Of a DNA stretch of 12,739 bases, positions 1-6,543 are shown in pieces; positions within the stretch are counted from its first letter, which is position 1; each line of letters starts with the position of its first letter. Both the position numbers and the translations under genes were made by a program. The notes below the pieces were generated by a model, which saw only the letters and a list, made by a program, of their open reading frames with translations, had not been told where the DNA came from and made no database searches. The DNA comes from an uncultured Acetobacteraceae bacterium (GTDB taxonomy: Bacteria; Pseudomonadota; Alphaproteobacteria; Acetobacterales; Acetobacteraceae): contig CALGVL010000279.1 of NCBI GenBank assembly GCA_937930165.1, positions 1-12,739 of the forward strand, written 5' to 3'.

Positions 1-757
1 TGCCGAGCAGCTTGATGCGGTAGCCCAGCTCCTCCGCCAGGGCGATGTCGAGGGCAGTGATGTCGCGGATCCCCTCCACATGCACCGCGCCGAAATCCAC
101 CGGCCGGCCGAAGGCGAGCGCCGCCAGGATCGCCAGCTTGTGCGCCGCATCGATGCCGTCGATGTCGAAGGAGGGATCGGCCTCGGCATAGCCGAGCTTC
201 TGCGCCTCCGCGAGCACCTCGGCGAATTCCCGCTTGTGCTCGCGCATCGTGGTCAGGATGTAGTTGCAGGTGCCGTTGAGAATGCCGGCGACGCGCTGGA
301 TGCGGTTGGCCCCCAGCCCCTCGCGCAGCGCCTTGATGGCGGGGATGCCGCCGGCTACCGCCGCCTCGAAGCCCAGTGGCACGCCCTTGGCCTCGGCCAG
401 CTCGGCGATGGCGGCGCCATGCACGGCGAGAAGCGCCTTGTTCGCCGTGACCACCGGCTTGCCGCTGCGCAAGGCGGCCTCGACCAGCGCGCGGGCCGGC
501 CCCTCGCTGCCGCCGATCAGCTCCACCACCGCATCCACATGCGGATCGGAGGCCAGCGCCACCGGGTCGTCATACCAGCGTAGGGCGGAGAGCGGCACGC
601 CGCGGTCGCGTGTGCGGTCGCGGGCGGAAACCGCGGAGACGACCACCGGCCGCCCGGCACGGGCCGCGACCACCTCGGCATTCTCCGTGAGCAGCTTCAG
701 CACGCCGGCGCCGACGGTGCCGAGGCCAGCTACCCCGATGGAAAGCGGACGGATCAT
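1..757 (-). CDS. hom: homoserine dehydrogenase, C-terminus cut by window edge
   Basis: Cytoplasmic NAD(P)-dependent enzyme that reduces aspartate 4-semialdehyde to homoserine, the branch point to threonine and methionine. I translated 252 codons from the ATG at 757-755. The N-terminal Rossmann fold shows GLGTVG at residues 11-16. TANKALL (104-110) carries the conserved lysine K107. The catalytic region GYAEADP...DGIDAAHK has E192, D203 and K207 spaced exactly like E208, D219 and K223 of the yeast enzyme. LNGTCNYI (160-167) is also typical of the family. Bacterial enzymes with an ACT domain are about 430 residues, so roughly 180 residues, including any ACT domain, lie beyond the left edge. The start overlaps the stop of the upstream aminotransferase gene as ATGA, which suggests one transcript and translational coupling. 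Confidence 0.96.
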   Translation of the reverse strand, partial: MIRPLSIGVAGLGTVGAGVLKLLTENAEVVAARAGRPVVVSAVSARDRTRDRGVPLSALRWYDDPVALASDPHVDAVVELIGGSEGPARALVEAALRSGKPVVTANKALLAVHGAAIAELAEAKGVPLGFEAAVAGGIPAIKALREGLGANRIQRVAGILNGTCNYILTTMREHKREFAEVLAEAQKLGYAEADPSFDIDGIDAAHKLAILAALAFGRPVDFGAVHVEGIRDITALDIALAEELGYRIKLLG

Positions 758-1998
758 GCCCGGACCAACTCCTTCTCGGGCTCGCTCGGGCCCAGATTGT
801 CGCCTTGCAGGAAGTGCCGGATGCCGCGCAACGCCTGGCGGATGCGGTGGTTGTTCTCCACCAGGGCGATGCGGACATGGCCGTCGCCATGCTCGCCGAA
901 GCCGAGGCCCGGCGCGACCGCGACCTTGGCGCGGGCCAGCAGCAGCTTGCTGAATTCGACGCTGCCGAGATGGCGGAATTTTTCCGGGATCGGCGCCCAG
1001 ATGAACATGCTGCCCTCCGGCGAGGGGACCTCCCAGCCGGCCTGGCGCAGCCCCTTCACCAGAAGGTCGCGGCGCTCCCGGTACAGCCTGCGCATCTCCT
1101 CGACGCTGTCCTGCGGCCCGTTCAGCGCCGCGACGGCGGCCACCTGGATCGGCGTGAAGGCGCCGTAGTCGAGATAGGACTTCACCCGTGCCAGCGCCGC
1201 GATCAGCCGTGGATTGCCCGCCGCGAAGCCGATGCGCCAACCAGGCATGTTGTAGGTCTTGGACATGGAGGTGAATTCCACCGCCACATCCTTCGCCCCC
1301 GGCACCTCCAGCACGGAGGGCGGCATCCTGTCGCCGAAATACAGCTCGGCATAGGCGAGGTCGGAGAGGATGAACAACTCGTGCCGCCGGCAGAAGGCGA
1401 CCAATTCCCTGTAGAAATCCAGGTCCGCCAGCAGCGCCGTCGGATTGGAGGGAAAGTTGACGATCACCGCCGTCGGCTTCGGCACCGAATGCCGCACCGC
1501 GCGGTCCATGGCCCGCAGCATCTCCTCATCCGGCGTGTAGGGAATGCTGCGCACCGAGGCGCCGGCGATGATGAAGCCGAATTGGTGGATCGGATAGGAC
1601 GGATTCGGCACCAGGATGGTGTCGCCCGGCGAGGCGATGGCCTGGGCCAGGTTGGCCAGCCCCTCCTTGCTGCCGAGGGTCGCCACCACCTCCGTCTCCG
1701 GGTCCAGCTTCACGCCGAAGCGGCGGGCATAGTAGCCGGCCAGCGCCTTGCGCAGGCCGGGGATGCCCTTGGACATGGAGTAGCGGTGGGTGCGCGGGTC
1801 CTGCACCGCCTCGACCAGCTTGGCGACGATATGGGGCGGCGTCGGGCTGTCCGGATTGCCCATGCCGAGATCCACGATGTCCTCCGCCGCCGCGCGCGCC
1901 TTCGCCTTCGCCGCGTTGACCTCGGCGAAGACATAGGGGGGCAGGCGGCGGATGCGGTGGAATTCCTCGGTCATGTGACGGGTCCGATCGGGTTGCAT
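754..1998 (-). CDS. class I/II PLP aminotransferase, AlaC / LL-diaminopimelate aminotransferase type
   Basis: Fold-type I PLP-dependent aminotransferase, about 414 residues, close to the size of E. coli AlaC. The N-terminus FHRIRRLPPYVFAEVN and the segment DLGMGNPDSPTP are typical of the AlaC/DapL-like group. Substrate and cofactor landmarks are PNPSYPIH (131-138), NFPSNPT (181-187), LSDLAYAELYF (211-221) and the PLP-lysine motif SMSKTYNMPGWRIGF with Lys247. Automated annotation often calls this group LL-diaminopimelate aminotransferase. Alanine- or aspartate-type transamination is also possible, and the sequence alone does not settle the substrate. Overlap with hom suggests a role in the aspartate family. 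Two starts are possible: ATG at 1998 (414 aa) or ATG at 1974 (406 aa, beginning MTEEFHRIRRLPPY). Neither has a strong Shine-Dalgarno; I lean to 1974 because conservation begins there. Confidence 0.92.
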   Translation of the reverse strand: MQPDRTRHMTEEFHRIRRLPPYVFAEVNAAKAKARAAAEDIVDLGMGNPDSPTPPHIVAKLVEAVQDPRTHRYSMSKGIPGLRKALAGYYARRFGVKLDPETEVVATLGSKEGLANLAQAIASPGDTILVPNPSYPIHQFGFIIAGASVRSIPYTPDEEMLRAMDRAVRHSVPKPTAVIVNFPSNPTALLADLDFYRELVAFCRRHELFILSDLAYAELYFGDRMPPSVLEVPGAKDVAVEFTSMSKTYNMPGWRIGFAAGNPRLIAALARVKSYLDYGAFTPIQVAAVAALNGPQDSVEEMRRLYRERRDLLVKGLRQAGWEVPSPEGSMFIWAPIPEKFRHLGSVEFSKLLLARAKVAVAPGLGFGEHGDGHVRIALVENNHRIRQALRGIRHFLQGDNLGPSEPEKELVRA

Positions 1999-2020
1999 CC
2001 CGCCGTCCCGGTCGGCGGGA
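1998..2020 (-). other. 8-bp inverted repeat between lipoprotein and aminotransferase genes
   Basis: An exact 8-bp inverted repeat pairs 1998-2005 with 2013-2020 around a 7-nt loop. It sits directly against the farther upstream of the two candidate aminotransferase starts (1998) and shortly after the lipoprotein stop. No T-run follows it, so it is not a clear intrinsic terminator. It could be a weak attenuating or mRNA-processing hairpin. If it forms, it would disfavour initiation at 1998 and favour 1974. Confidence 0.4.
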
Positions 2021-2041
2021 TGCCCCCTATAGCGGAGCCGG

Positions 2042-2620
2042 TCAGCGTGGGCGAGGCGGCGCGAGCAGATCCGGTGAAGGCGGCGGCGGCGCCCCCAGCA
2101 GGTCGGGTGGCGGCGGGGCGGGCGCGGCTTCCGGCAGTTCGGGCAGGCGCGGCGCCTCAGGCCCGGCGGCTTGCGATGCGGCGGTGCCGGCGGGGGTCGC
2201 CTGCGGCGCCGGCGTGGGCTCGGTCCAGGGGATGCGCGGTGCGGCGGCCAGCGTGGGTCGCGGCGGCGGGGCGGCGGGCAGGCCCGGACCTCCAGGCGCA
2301 GAGGCGGCCGCGCCGGCGCCAGGCACCGACCGGAGGACCAGCGGCTCCCGCGATTGTGCCCGGTCTCGCTCCAGGGCGGCGGAGATCGCTGCCCGCAGCT
2401 CCGGCGGCGGCCGGTCCGGCCGAGGGGGCACGCTGGCCAGGTTCGGATAGGGCTGGTCCAGACCAGGCGGCGGCAGCCGATCCTGGTTCGAAAGGCCAGT
2501 GACCTCCCGAAAGATCCACACCGGGTTGACCTGGTTCGGGATCCCGCAGCCGCCGAGCGACAGGCAGGCCAGCAGCGCCATCGCTGCCCCTCCCGCGGCC
2601 CTCGGGCGCCGCCCTGTCAT
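2042..2620 (-). CDS. proline/alanine-rich lipoprotein of unknown function
   Basis: Predicted 192-residue lipoprotein. The start is the ATG at 2620, because GGAGGG (2626-2631) lies 5 nt upstream; an ATG at 2647 would add nine residues without a good ribosome binding site. The signal sequence ends in the lipobox SLGGC with Cys25. Residue +2 is Gly, not Asp, which by the E. coli Lol rule fits outer-membrane sorting. After the cysteine comes IPNQVNPVWIFREVTG and then YPNLASVPPRP. From memory, similar stretches occur at the front of alphaproteobacterial lipoproteins that continue into an OmpA-like domain. Here there is no such domain: the rest is low-complexity Pro/Ala and ends PPSPDLLAPPRPR. The function is unknown; a periplasm-spanning tether is a guess. 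It may be co-transcribed with the aminotransferase and hom. Confidence 0.8.
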   Translation of the reverse strand: MTGRRPRAAGGAAMALLACLSLGGCGIPNQVNPVWIFREVTGLSNQDRLPPPGLDQPYPNLASVPPRPDRPPPELRAAISAALERDRAQSREPLVLRSVPGAGAAASAPGGPGLPAAPPPRPTLAAAPRIPWTEPTPAPQATPAGTAASQAAGPEAPRLPELPEAAPAPPPPDLLGAPPPPSPDLLAPPRPR

Positions 2621-2757
2621 TTCGTCCCTCCGCTGCAACCCTTGCATGGTCCCGGCCCATTCTGCCCTGTCAGGGTTACCCGGATCGCGGCGCGGCGGCT
2701 ACTCCCAGTGCGCGGAAGCGGGCTGGAGGGCGGCCCCGGTGGCAGCTAGGATATCGT
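2621..2757. promoter_or_regulatory. divergent intergenic region between lipoprotein and phaC
   Basis: These 137 bp must hold the promoters for the lipoprotein-aminotransferase-hom genes (minus) and phaC (plus). I could not pick a convincing -35/-10 pair in either direction. The one notable element is the small palindrome CCCTG-T-CAGGG at 2665-2675, which could be an operator half-site pair or chance. The phaC Shine-Dalgarno is AGGA at 2748-2751, 6 nt before its ATG. Confidence 0.45.
2626..2631 (-). promoter_or_regulatory. Shine-Dalgarno that fixes the lipoprotein start
   Basis: GGAGGG on the minus strand with a 5-nt spacer to the ATG at 2620. It decides for that start over the in-frame ATG at 2647. 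Confidence 0.75.
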
Positions 2758-4560
2758 ATGGACCAGGAAAAGACCCCCGACCCGCAGACGTTCCGCCTCC
2801 CGGACCCCGCGCTGGTCACCCGCACCATGGCGGAAGTCGCCGAGCGCGGGCAGCGGATCGTGAAGGATTTCCTGAAGCGCCAGGCGGAGGCGGACGGCAA
2901 TCCGGACCCGCTTAACATCGGCAGCGCCTTCCTGGACATGACGGCGCGGATGATGGCCAATCCGGCCCGGCTGGTGCAGGCGCAGCTCGGCTTCTGGCAG
3001 GACTACCTGACGCTCTGGCAGAACACCGCGCGCCGGATGATGGGCGAGGAGGTCCGCCCGGTCATCTCCGAGGATCCGCGCGACCGCCGGTTCAAGGACG
3101 ATGCCTGGCGGGAGAACGAGGTCTTCGACTTCATCCGCCAGTCCTACCTGCTCTCCGCCCGCTTCTTCCAGAACGTGGTGGGCAGCGTGGATGGGCTGGA
3201 TCCCAAGACCGCGCAGAAGGTGGACTTCTACACGCGGCAATTCGTGGATGCGATGAGCCCCTCCAACTTCCTGCTGACCAATCCGGAGGTGCTGCGCAAG
3301 ACGGCCGAGACGGGCGGCGAGAACCTGCTGAAGGGCCTCTCGCACCTGCTGACGGATCTGGAGCGCGGCAAGGGCCAGCTCCGCATCCGCATGACCGACG
3401 ACAGCAAGTTCAGGGTCGGCGAGAACATCGCGGTGACGCCCGGCAAGGTCGTGTACCAGAACGACCTGATGCAGCTCATCCAGTACAGCCCGACGACGGA
3501 GACGGTGCTGAAGCGGCCGCTGGTGATCTTCCCGCCCTGGATCAACAAATTCTACATCCTGGACCTGCGCCCCCGGAATTCCTTCGTCCGCTGGGCGGTG
3601 GACCAGGGGCATACGGTCTTCGTCGCCTCCTGGGTCAATCCGGACGAGAGCCTCGCCGAGAAGGGCTTCGACGACTACATGCAAGAGGGCGTCTATGCCG
3701 CCCTCGATGCCATCGAGAAAGCGACCGGCGAGCGGGAGGTGAACGCCATCGGCTACTGCCTCGGCGGCACGCTGCTGGCGACGACGCTGGCGCATATGGC
3801 GGCGAGGCGGGACAACCGCATCAAGTCGGCCACCTATTTCGTCACCATGACCGATTTCTCGGAGGCCGGGGAGCTCGGCGTCTTCATTGACGAGGAGCAG
3901 CTCAAGTCCCTTGAGGAGCGGATGCAGAAGCGCGGCTATCTCGAAGGCAGCGAGATGGCGACCACCTTCAACATGCTCCGCGCCAACGACCTGATCTGGT
4001 CCTTCGTGGTGAACAACTACCTGCTCGGGCAGGAGCCCTTCCCCTTCGACCTGCTCTACTGGAACGACGACAGCACCCGCATGCCGGCGCGCATGCACAG
4101 CTTCTATCTGCGCCGGATGTACCAGGACAACGACCTGGTGAAGCCGGGCGCGATCGAGCTGCTGGGGGAGAAGATCGACCTGCGCAAGATCACGGTGCCG
4201 AGCTACCTGATCTCGACGCGGGAGGACCATATCGCGCCCTGGAAGAGCACCTATCGCGCAACGCAGATCTACAGCGGCCCGGTGCGCTTCGTCCTGGCCG
4301 CCTCCGGCCATATCGCCGGCATCGTGAACCCGCCCGACAGCGGCAAGTACAGCCATTGGGTGAATGAGAACCTGCCGCCCGACCCGGAGGAGTGGTTCCG
4401 CGGCGCCACCGAGCTGGCCGGCTCCTGGTGGCCGGACTGGCAACGCTGGGTGACGGCGCTGTCGAATGAGCGCGTGCCGGCGCGCATCCCCGGCACCGGC
4501 GGGCTGCCGGCGCTGGAGGATGCACCGGGCAGCTATGTGAAGGTGATGGCGACGGACTGA
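2758..4560 (+). CDS. phaC: class I poly(3-hydroxyalkanoate) synthase PhaC
   Basis: Polymerises (R)-3-hydroxyacyl-CoA, typically 3-hydroxybutyryl-CoA, into polyhydroxyalkanoate storage granules and releases CoA. The 600-residue length is usual for class I synthases, which act without PhaE or PhaR. An N-terminal alpha-helical region (about 1-190) contains NPARLVQAQLGFWQDYLTLW. The alpha/beta-hydrolase core has the lipase-like box GYCLGG with nucleophile Cys334, the catalytic Asp490 in TREDHIAPW and the catalytic His518 in AASGHIAG. PPWINKFYILDL (259-270) and SWVNPD (291-296) are also family hallmarks. The start at 2758 has AGGA 6 nt upstream. No phaA, phaB or phasin gene is visible here, so the monomer pathway must be encoded elsewhere. 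The gene is divergent from the lipoprotein-aminotransferase-hom block and convergent with the lipoprotein triplet. A phaC beside this aminotransferase and hom is, from memory, a recurring arrangement in Rhodospirillales. Confidence 0.97.
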   Translation: MDQEKTPDPQTFRLPDPALVTRTMAEVAERGQRIVKDFLKRQAEADGNPDPLNIGSAFLDMTARMMANPARLVQAQLGFWQDYLTLWQNTARRMMGEEVRPVISEDPRDRRFKDDAWRENEVFDFIRQSYLLSARFFQNVVGSVDGLDPKTAQKVDFYTRQFVDAMSPSNFLLTNPEVLRKTAETGGENLLKGLSHLLTDLERGKGQLRIRMTDDSKFRVGENIAVTPGKVVYQNDLMQLIQYSPTTETVLKRPLVIFPPWINKFYILDLRPRNSFVRWAVDQGHTVFVASWVNPDESLAEKGFDDYMQEGVYAALDAIEKATGEREVNAIGYCLGGTLLATTLAHMAARRDNRIKSATYFVTMTDFSEAGELGVFIDEEQLKSLEERMQKRGYLEGSEMATTFNMLRANDLIWSFVVNNYLLGQEPFPFDLLYWNDDSTRMPARMHSFYLRRMYQDNDLVKPGAIELLGEKIDLRKITVPSYLISTREDHIAPWKSTYRATQIYSGPVRFVLAASGHIAGIVNPPDSGKYSHWVNENLPPDPEEWFRGATELAGSWWPDWQRWVTALSNERVPARIPGTGGLPALEDAPGSYVKVMATD

Positions 4561-4603
4561 GCCCCCGCCCGCCGGCCTCTCCGCGGGAGATGCGCTGCCC
4601 GGC

Positions 4604-5233
4604 TCAGTAGCCCGCGGGGGCGGCGGGGATGGTAATGTTGCCGATCCCGCCGGAGCGCTCGGGGGACTGGGTGCTGGACAGGCCTCCCCCGATATCGAGT
4701 TCCTCCACCGTCTGCGCCGCCAGCGATGTCGCATTCGCCACCTGCGGCAGCGGGCCAAGCTCGCCGAGCCGGGCGACGGAGCGCGCGCCGCCCGGACGGA
4801 ACACCGGCGCGGGCAGCGCGGCTGCGGCGCCCCTGTGGTCGCCGGCACGCAATGCCCGCGCCGCGCGCAGCAGGGCCTCGATCACCGCATCCGGCTCCGC
4901 CGCCTCCGCGACACCGAGGGCATCGCGCAACTCGTTCCTGGCCAGCACCAATTCGAGCCGGATGCTGTCCGGCATCATGGCCCAGCGCGGGTTGCGGGAC
5001 AGATCGGCGACGACGAACTCCAGCTGCGCGGCCGCCTGCGCCGCCGCCGCCGGCCTGCCGGCGAGATGCTCACCCCGGTCGGCGAAGGCGGACGCCGCAG
5101 CCATGATCGCCGCCCGGGTCGGCTCCGCCGCACCCGCGACAAGATCCGCGGGCGGCGGCGGAGGCGGCGGCTGCACCATCTGGGCGCAGGCCGCAACCGC
5201 GAGCAACAGCAGCGACAGGCCGATCCGGTGCAT
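4604..5233 (-). CDS. tandem paralogous lipoprotein, third copy
   Basis: Predicted 209-residue lipoprotein of an unrecognised family. The signal peptide MHRIGLSLLLLAVAAC ends in lipobox VAAC with Cys16. Residue +2 is Ala, consistent with outer-membrane sorting under the E. coli rule. A seven-proline run follows (PPPPPPP). The mature region shares a pattern with the next two genes upstream: a GAxDP-like segment (GAAEPTRAA), HLAGRPAAAAQAAAQLEF, a long helical stretch, then ALRAGDHRGAAAALPAPVF and GELGPLPQ. This copy is the most divergent and has a unique C-terminal tail (SSTQSPERSGGIGNITIPAA). Its ATG overlaps the stop of the preceding copy by one base (TGATG), with no good Shine-Dalgarno, so translation is probably coupled. 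Function unknown; likely a helical periplasm-facing lipoprotein. Confidence 0.82.
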   Translation of the reverse strand: MHRIGLSLLLLAVAACAQMVQPPPPPPPADLVAGAAEPTRAAIMAAASAFADRGEHLAGRPAAAAQAAAQLEFVVADLSRNPRWAMMPDSIRLELVLARNELRDALGVAEAAEPDAVIEALLRAARALRAGDHRGAAAALPAPVFRPGGARSVARLGELGPLPQVANATSLAAQTVEELDIGGGLSSTQSPERSGGIGNITIPAAPAGY

Positions 5234-5805
5234 CAGAGTCGCCCGCGCGAGACCCCCTCGTTCCGGCGCAGGGCCTCATGGGCGCCAACCGCGGCCTGGT
5301 TGGTCAGCGGCAAGGCCGGCAGCGAGGCAAGGCGTTGCAGCGTCGCCGCCCCGCCCCGCGGGAAGATCGAGACCGGCAGCGCCGCCGCCGCCGCCTCGGA
5401 CTGGCCTGCCCTCAGGGCACGGGCCGAGGCATAGAGCGCATCGATCACCGGCTGCGGCGGCACGTCACCCGGGATGCCGAGCGCGCTGCGCCATTCGCGC
5501 CGGGCGGCCTCGAATTGCACCCGCGACATCGCAGCCGCCCCGCTGAGGCGCGGATTGTCCGGCAGCTCGACCGCCAGATACTCCATCTGCGCGATGGCCT
5601 GCGCCGCAACGGCCGGCCTGCCGGCAAGCCGGTCCGGGGAGCTGAAAACGGTGGAGGTGCTGGCAACTGCAGCCCGCAGCGGGTCGCCGGCGCCGATCAC
5701 CGCATCGGGGGGCAGGCTGGCGGTCGGCTGCTCCGGCAGGGAGAAGCCGCTGCAGGCGCCGAGTGTCAGGGCAGCGGCAATCGAGAACAAAGTCCGGCGA
5801 ATCAT
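5233..5805 (-). CDS. tandem paralogous lipoprotein, second copy
   Basis: Predicted 190-residue lipoprotein. The ATG at 5805 is chosen because AGAGGGA (5811-5817) lies 5 nt upstream; the longer reading frame begins at a TTG (5826) without a ribosome binding site. The signal peptide MIRRTLFSIAAALTLGAC has Cys18 in lipobox LGAC, followed by Ser at +2. The mature part has PDAVIGAGDPLRAA, RLAGRPAVAAQAIAQMEYLA, PQPVIDALYASARALRAG, EAAAAALPVSIF and RLASLPALP, each matching the first copy closely. The gene starts 27 nt after the first copy's stop and ends overlapping the third copy's start. It is probably the middle gene of a three-gene operon. Function unknown. The segments are rich in Ala and predicted helix, with no enzymatic motif or conserved cysteines after the lipid-modified one. 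Confidence 0.83.
   Translation of the reverse strand: MIRRTLFSIAAALTLGACSGFSLPEQPTASLPPDAVIGAGDPLRAAVASTSTVFSSPDRLAGRPAVAAQAIAQMEYLAVELPDNPRLSGAAAMSRVQFEAARREWRSALGIPGDVPPQPVIDALYASARALRAGQSEAAAAALPVSIFPRGGAATLQRLASLPALPLTNQAAVGAHEALRRNEGVSRGRL
5680..5708. repeat. 29-bp direct repeat, copy in second lipoprotein gene
   Basis: 29 bases identical to 6301-6329, in the same frame. They encode the DAVIGAGDP segment of the second lipoprotein. Identity at the nucleotide level, including third positions, points to gene duplication with conversion or strong constraint. It is not a separate mobile repeat. Confidence 0.85.
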
Positions 5806-5832
5806 CGTGGTCCCTCTGAACGTCAAGCTGGT

Positions 5833-6408
5833 TTACTGCTTCCCCCCGTCGCCATCGGCGCCGGTGAACCGCCCCTCCTGGTCCACCCGGTTCAGTTCCA
5901 GATTGGCGAGGGAGGTGGCGATCCGGGTGCGCGGCAGCGGCGGCAGGCTGGCCAGGCGGAGTAGCGTGCCCTCGCCATCCTGGAAGGTCGGCGGCTTCAG
6001 CAGCTGCGCCGCCGCCTCCCGGTCACCGGCACGCAGGGCGCGGGACGCGGAGTAAAGCGCATCCACCACCGCCTGCGGCGGGGCGGAGGGCGAGATGCCG
6101 AGAGCGGCCCGCAATTCCTCCCGGGCGGCAGCCATTTCCTGGCTGATGGCGGGGTTGAACTCCACCCAGCGCGGGCCGGTGCGGAGCTCGGAGGCCAGGT
6201 ATTCCACCTCGGCCGCAGCCCGTGCCGCGGCGTCGGGACGGCCCGCCAGGCTTTCCGGCGCGCCGAAGGCATAGGCGCTGCCGATGATGGCGGCGCGGGT
6301 CGGGTCGCCGGCGCCGATCACCGCATCGGCCGGCAGGGTGGCCTGGGGCTCCACAGGAGCACAGGCAAGAAGCGGCAGAAAGGCGGTAATCGCCAGGCTC
6401 CAACGCAT
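5833..6408 (-). CDS. tandem paralogous lipoprotein, first copy
   Basis: Predicted 191-residue lipoprotein, first of the triplet in transcription order. The start at 6408 is supported by AAGGAG (6416-6421), 7 nt upstream. The signal peptide MRWSLAITAFLPLLAC ends in lipobox LLAC with Cys16 and Ala at +2. The mature part reads PADAVIGAGDPTRAA, SLAGRPDAAARAAAEVEYLA, ELRAALGI, PQAVVDALYSASRALRAG and RLASLPPLPRT, the clearest version of the pattern shared by all three copies. The C-terminus is short and acidic/glycine-rich (GADGDGGKQ). A probable terminator upstream (6486-6513) separates it from the ketopantoate-reductase gene, so the triplet likely has its own promoter between about 6409 and 6485. 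I recognise no domain, and the function is unknown. Confidence 0.84.
   Translation of the reverse strand: MRWSLAITAFLPLLACAPVEPQATLPADAVIGAGDPTRAAIIGSAYAFGAPESLAGRPDAAARAAAEVEYLASELRTGPRWVEFNPAISQEMAAAREELRAALGISPSAPPQAVVDALYSASRALRAGDREAAAQLLKPPTFQDGEGTLLRLASLPPLPRTRIATSLANLELNRVDQEGRFTGADGDGGKQ
6301..6329. repeat. 29-bp direct repeat, copy in first lipoprotein gene
   Basis: 29 bases identical to 5680-5708, encoding the DAVIGAGDP segment of the first lipoprotein. The third copy (4604-5233) has only a diverged counterpart encoding VAGAAEPTRAA. Confidence 0.85.
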
Positions 6409-6447
6409 GACGGATCTCCTTTCCCGAGTTCTTCCTGCCCGAGAATG

Positions 6448-6476
6448 GTCGCCATTGCGGCAATACGCAATTTCAG
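6448..6476 (-). promoter_or_regulatory. possible promoter for the lipoprotein triplet
   Basis: The minus strand holds TTGCGT, a 17-nt spacer and CATTCT upstream of the first lipoprotein gene. The -35 is fair and the -10 is poor (three of six consensus bases). The spacer contains the small palindrome ATTGC-n-GCAAT. Its position between the preceding terminator and the ribosome binding site is right, but the match is weak. Confidence 0.25.
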
Positions 6477-6485
6477 CCGCATGAC

Positions 6486-6513
6486 AAAATGCGGCCGGCC
6501 CGGCGCCGGTCGC
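6486..6513 (-). terminator. probable intrinsic terminator after the ketopantoate-reductase-family gene
   Basis: On the minus strand GCGACCGGC (6513-6505) pairs with GCCGGCCGC (6499-6491) with one A-C mismatch and a 5-nt loop, followed by ATTTTG. A second perfect 7-bp GC hairpin (6515-6521 with 6527-6533) sits just before it. The T-run is short (4), so termination may be partial. Confidence 0.55.
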
Positions 6514-6543
6514 TGCGCCGGGGGCGCCGGCGCGGCCCCTGCC

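Noticed and set aside
805..2502. A 565-codon open frame on the plus strand opposite the aminotransferase and lipoprotein
   Set aside because: It shadows the aminotransferase and has no family resemblance.
4561..4621. Inverted repeat 4561-4568 / 4614-4621 as a bidirectional terminator between phaC and the third lipoprotein
   Set aside because: The 8-bp arms are 45 nt apart, overlap the lipoprotein 3' coding end, and no T-run follows on either strand. GC-rich chance pairing is likely.
2746..4848. A 700-codon open frame on the minus strand opposite phaC
   Set aside because: It is antisense to a clear PHA synthase and is rich in His, Arg, Leu and Ala as expected from a shadow frame in GC-rich DNA. 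It also runs across the convergent junction into the lipoprotein gene.
5806..5826. TTG start of the second lipoprotein
   Set aside because: A TTG without a Shine-Dalgarno, while the ATG at 5805 has AGAGGGA at 5-nt spacing and begins a normal signal peptide.
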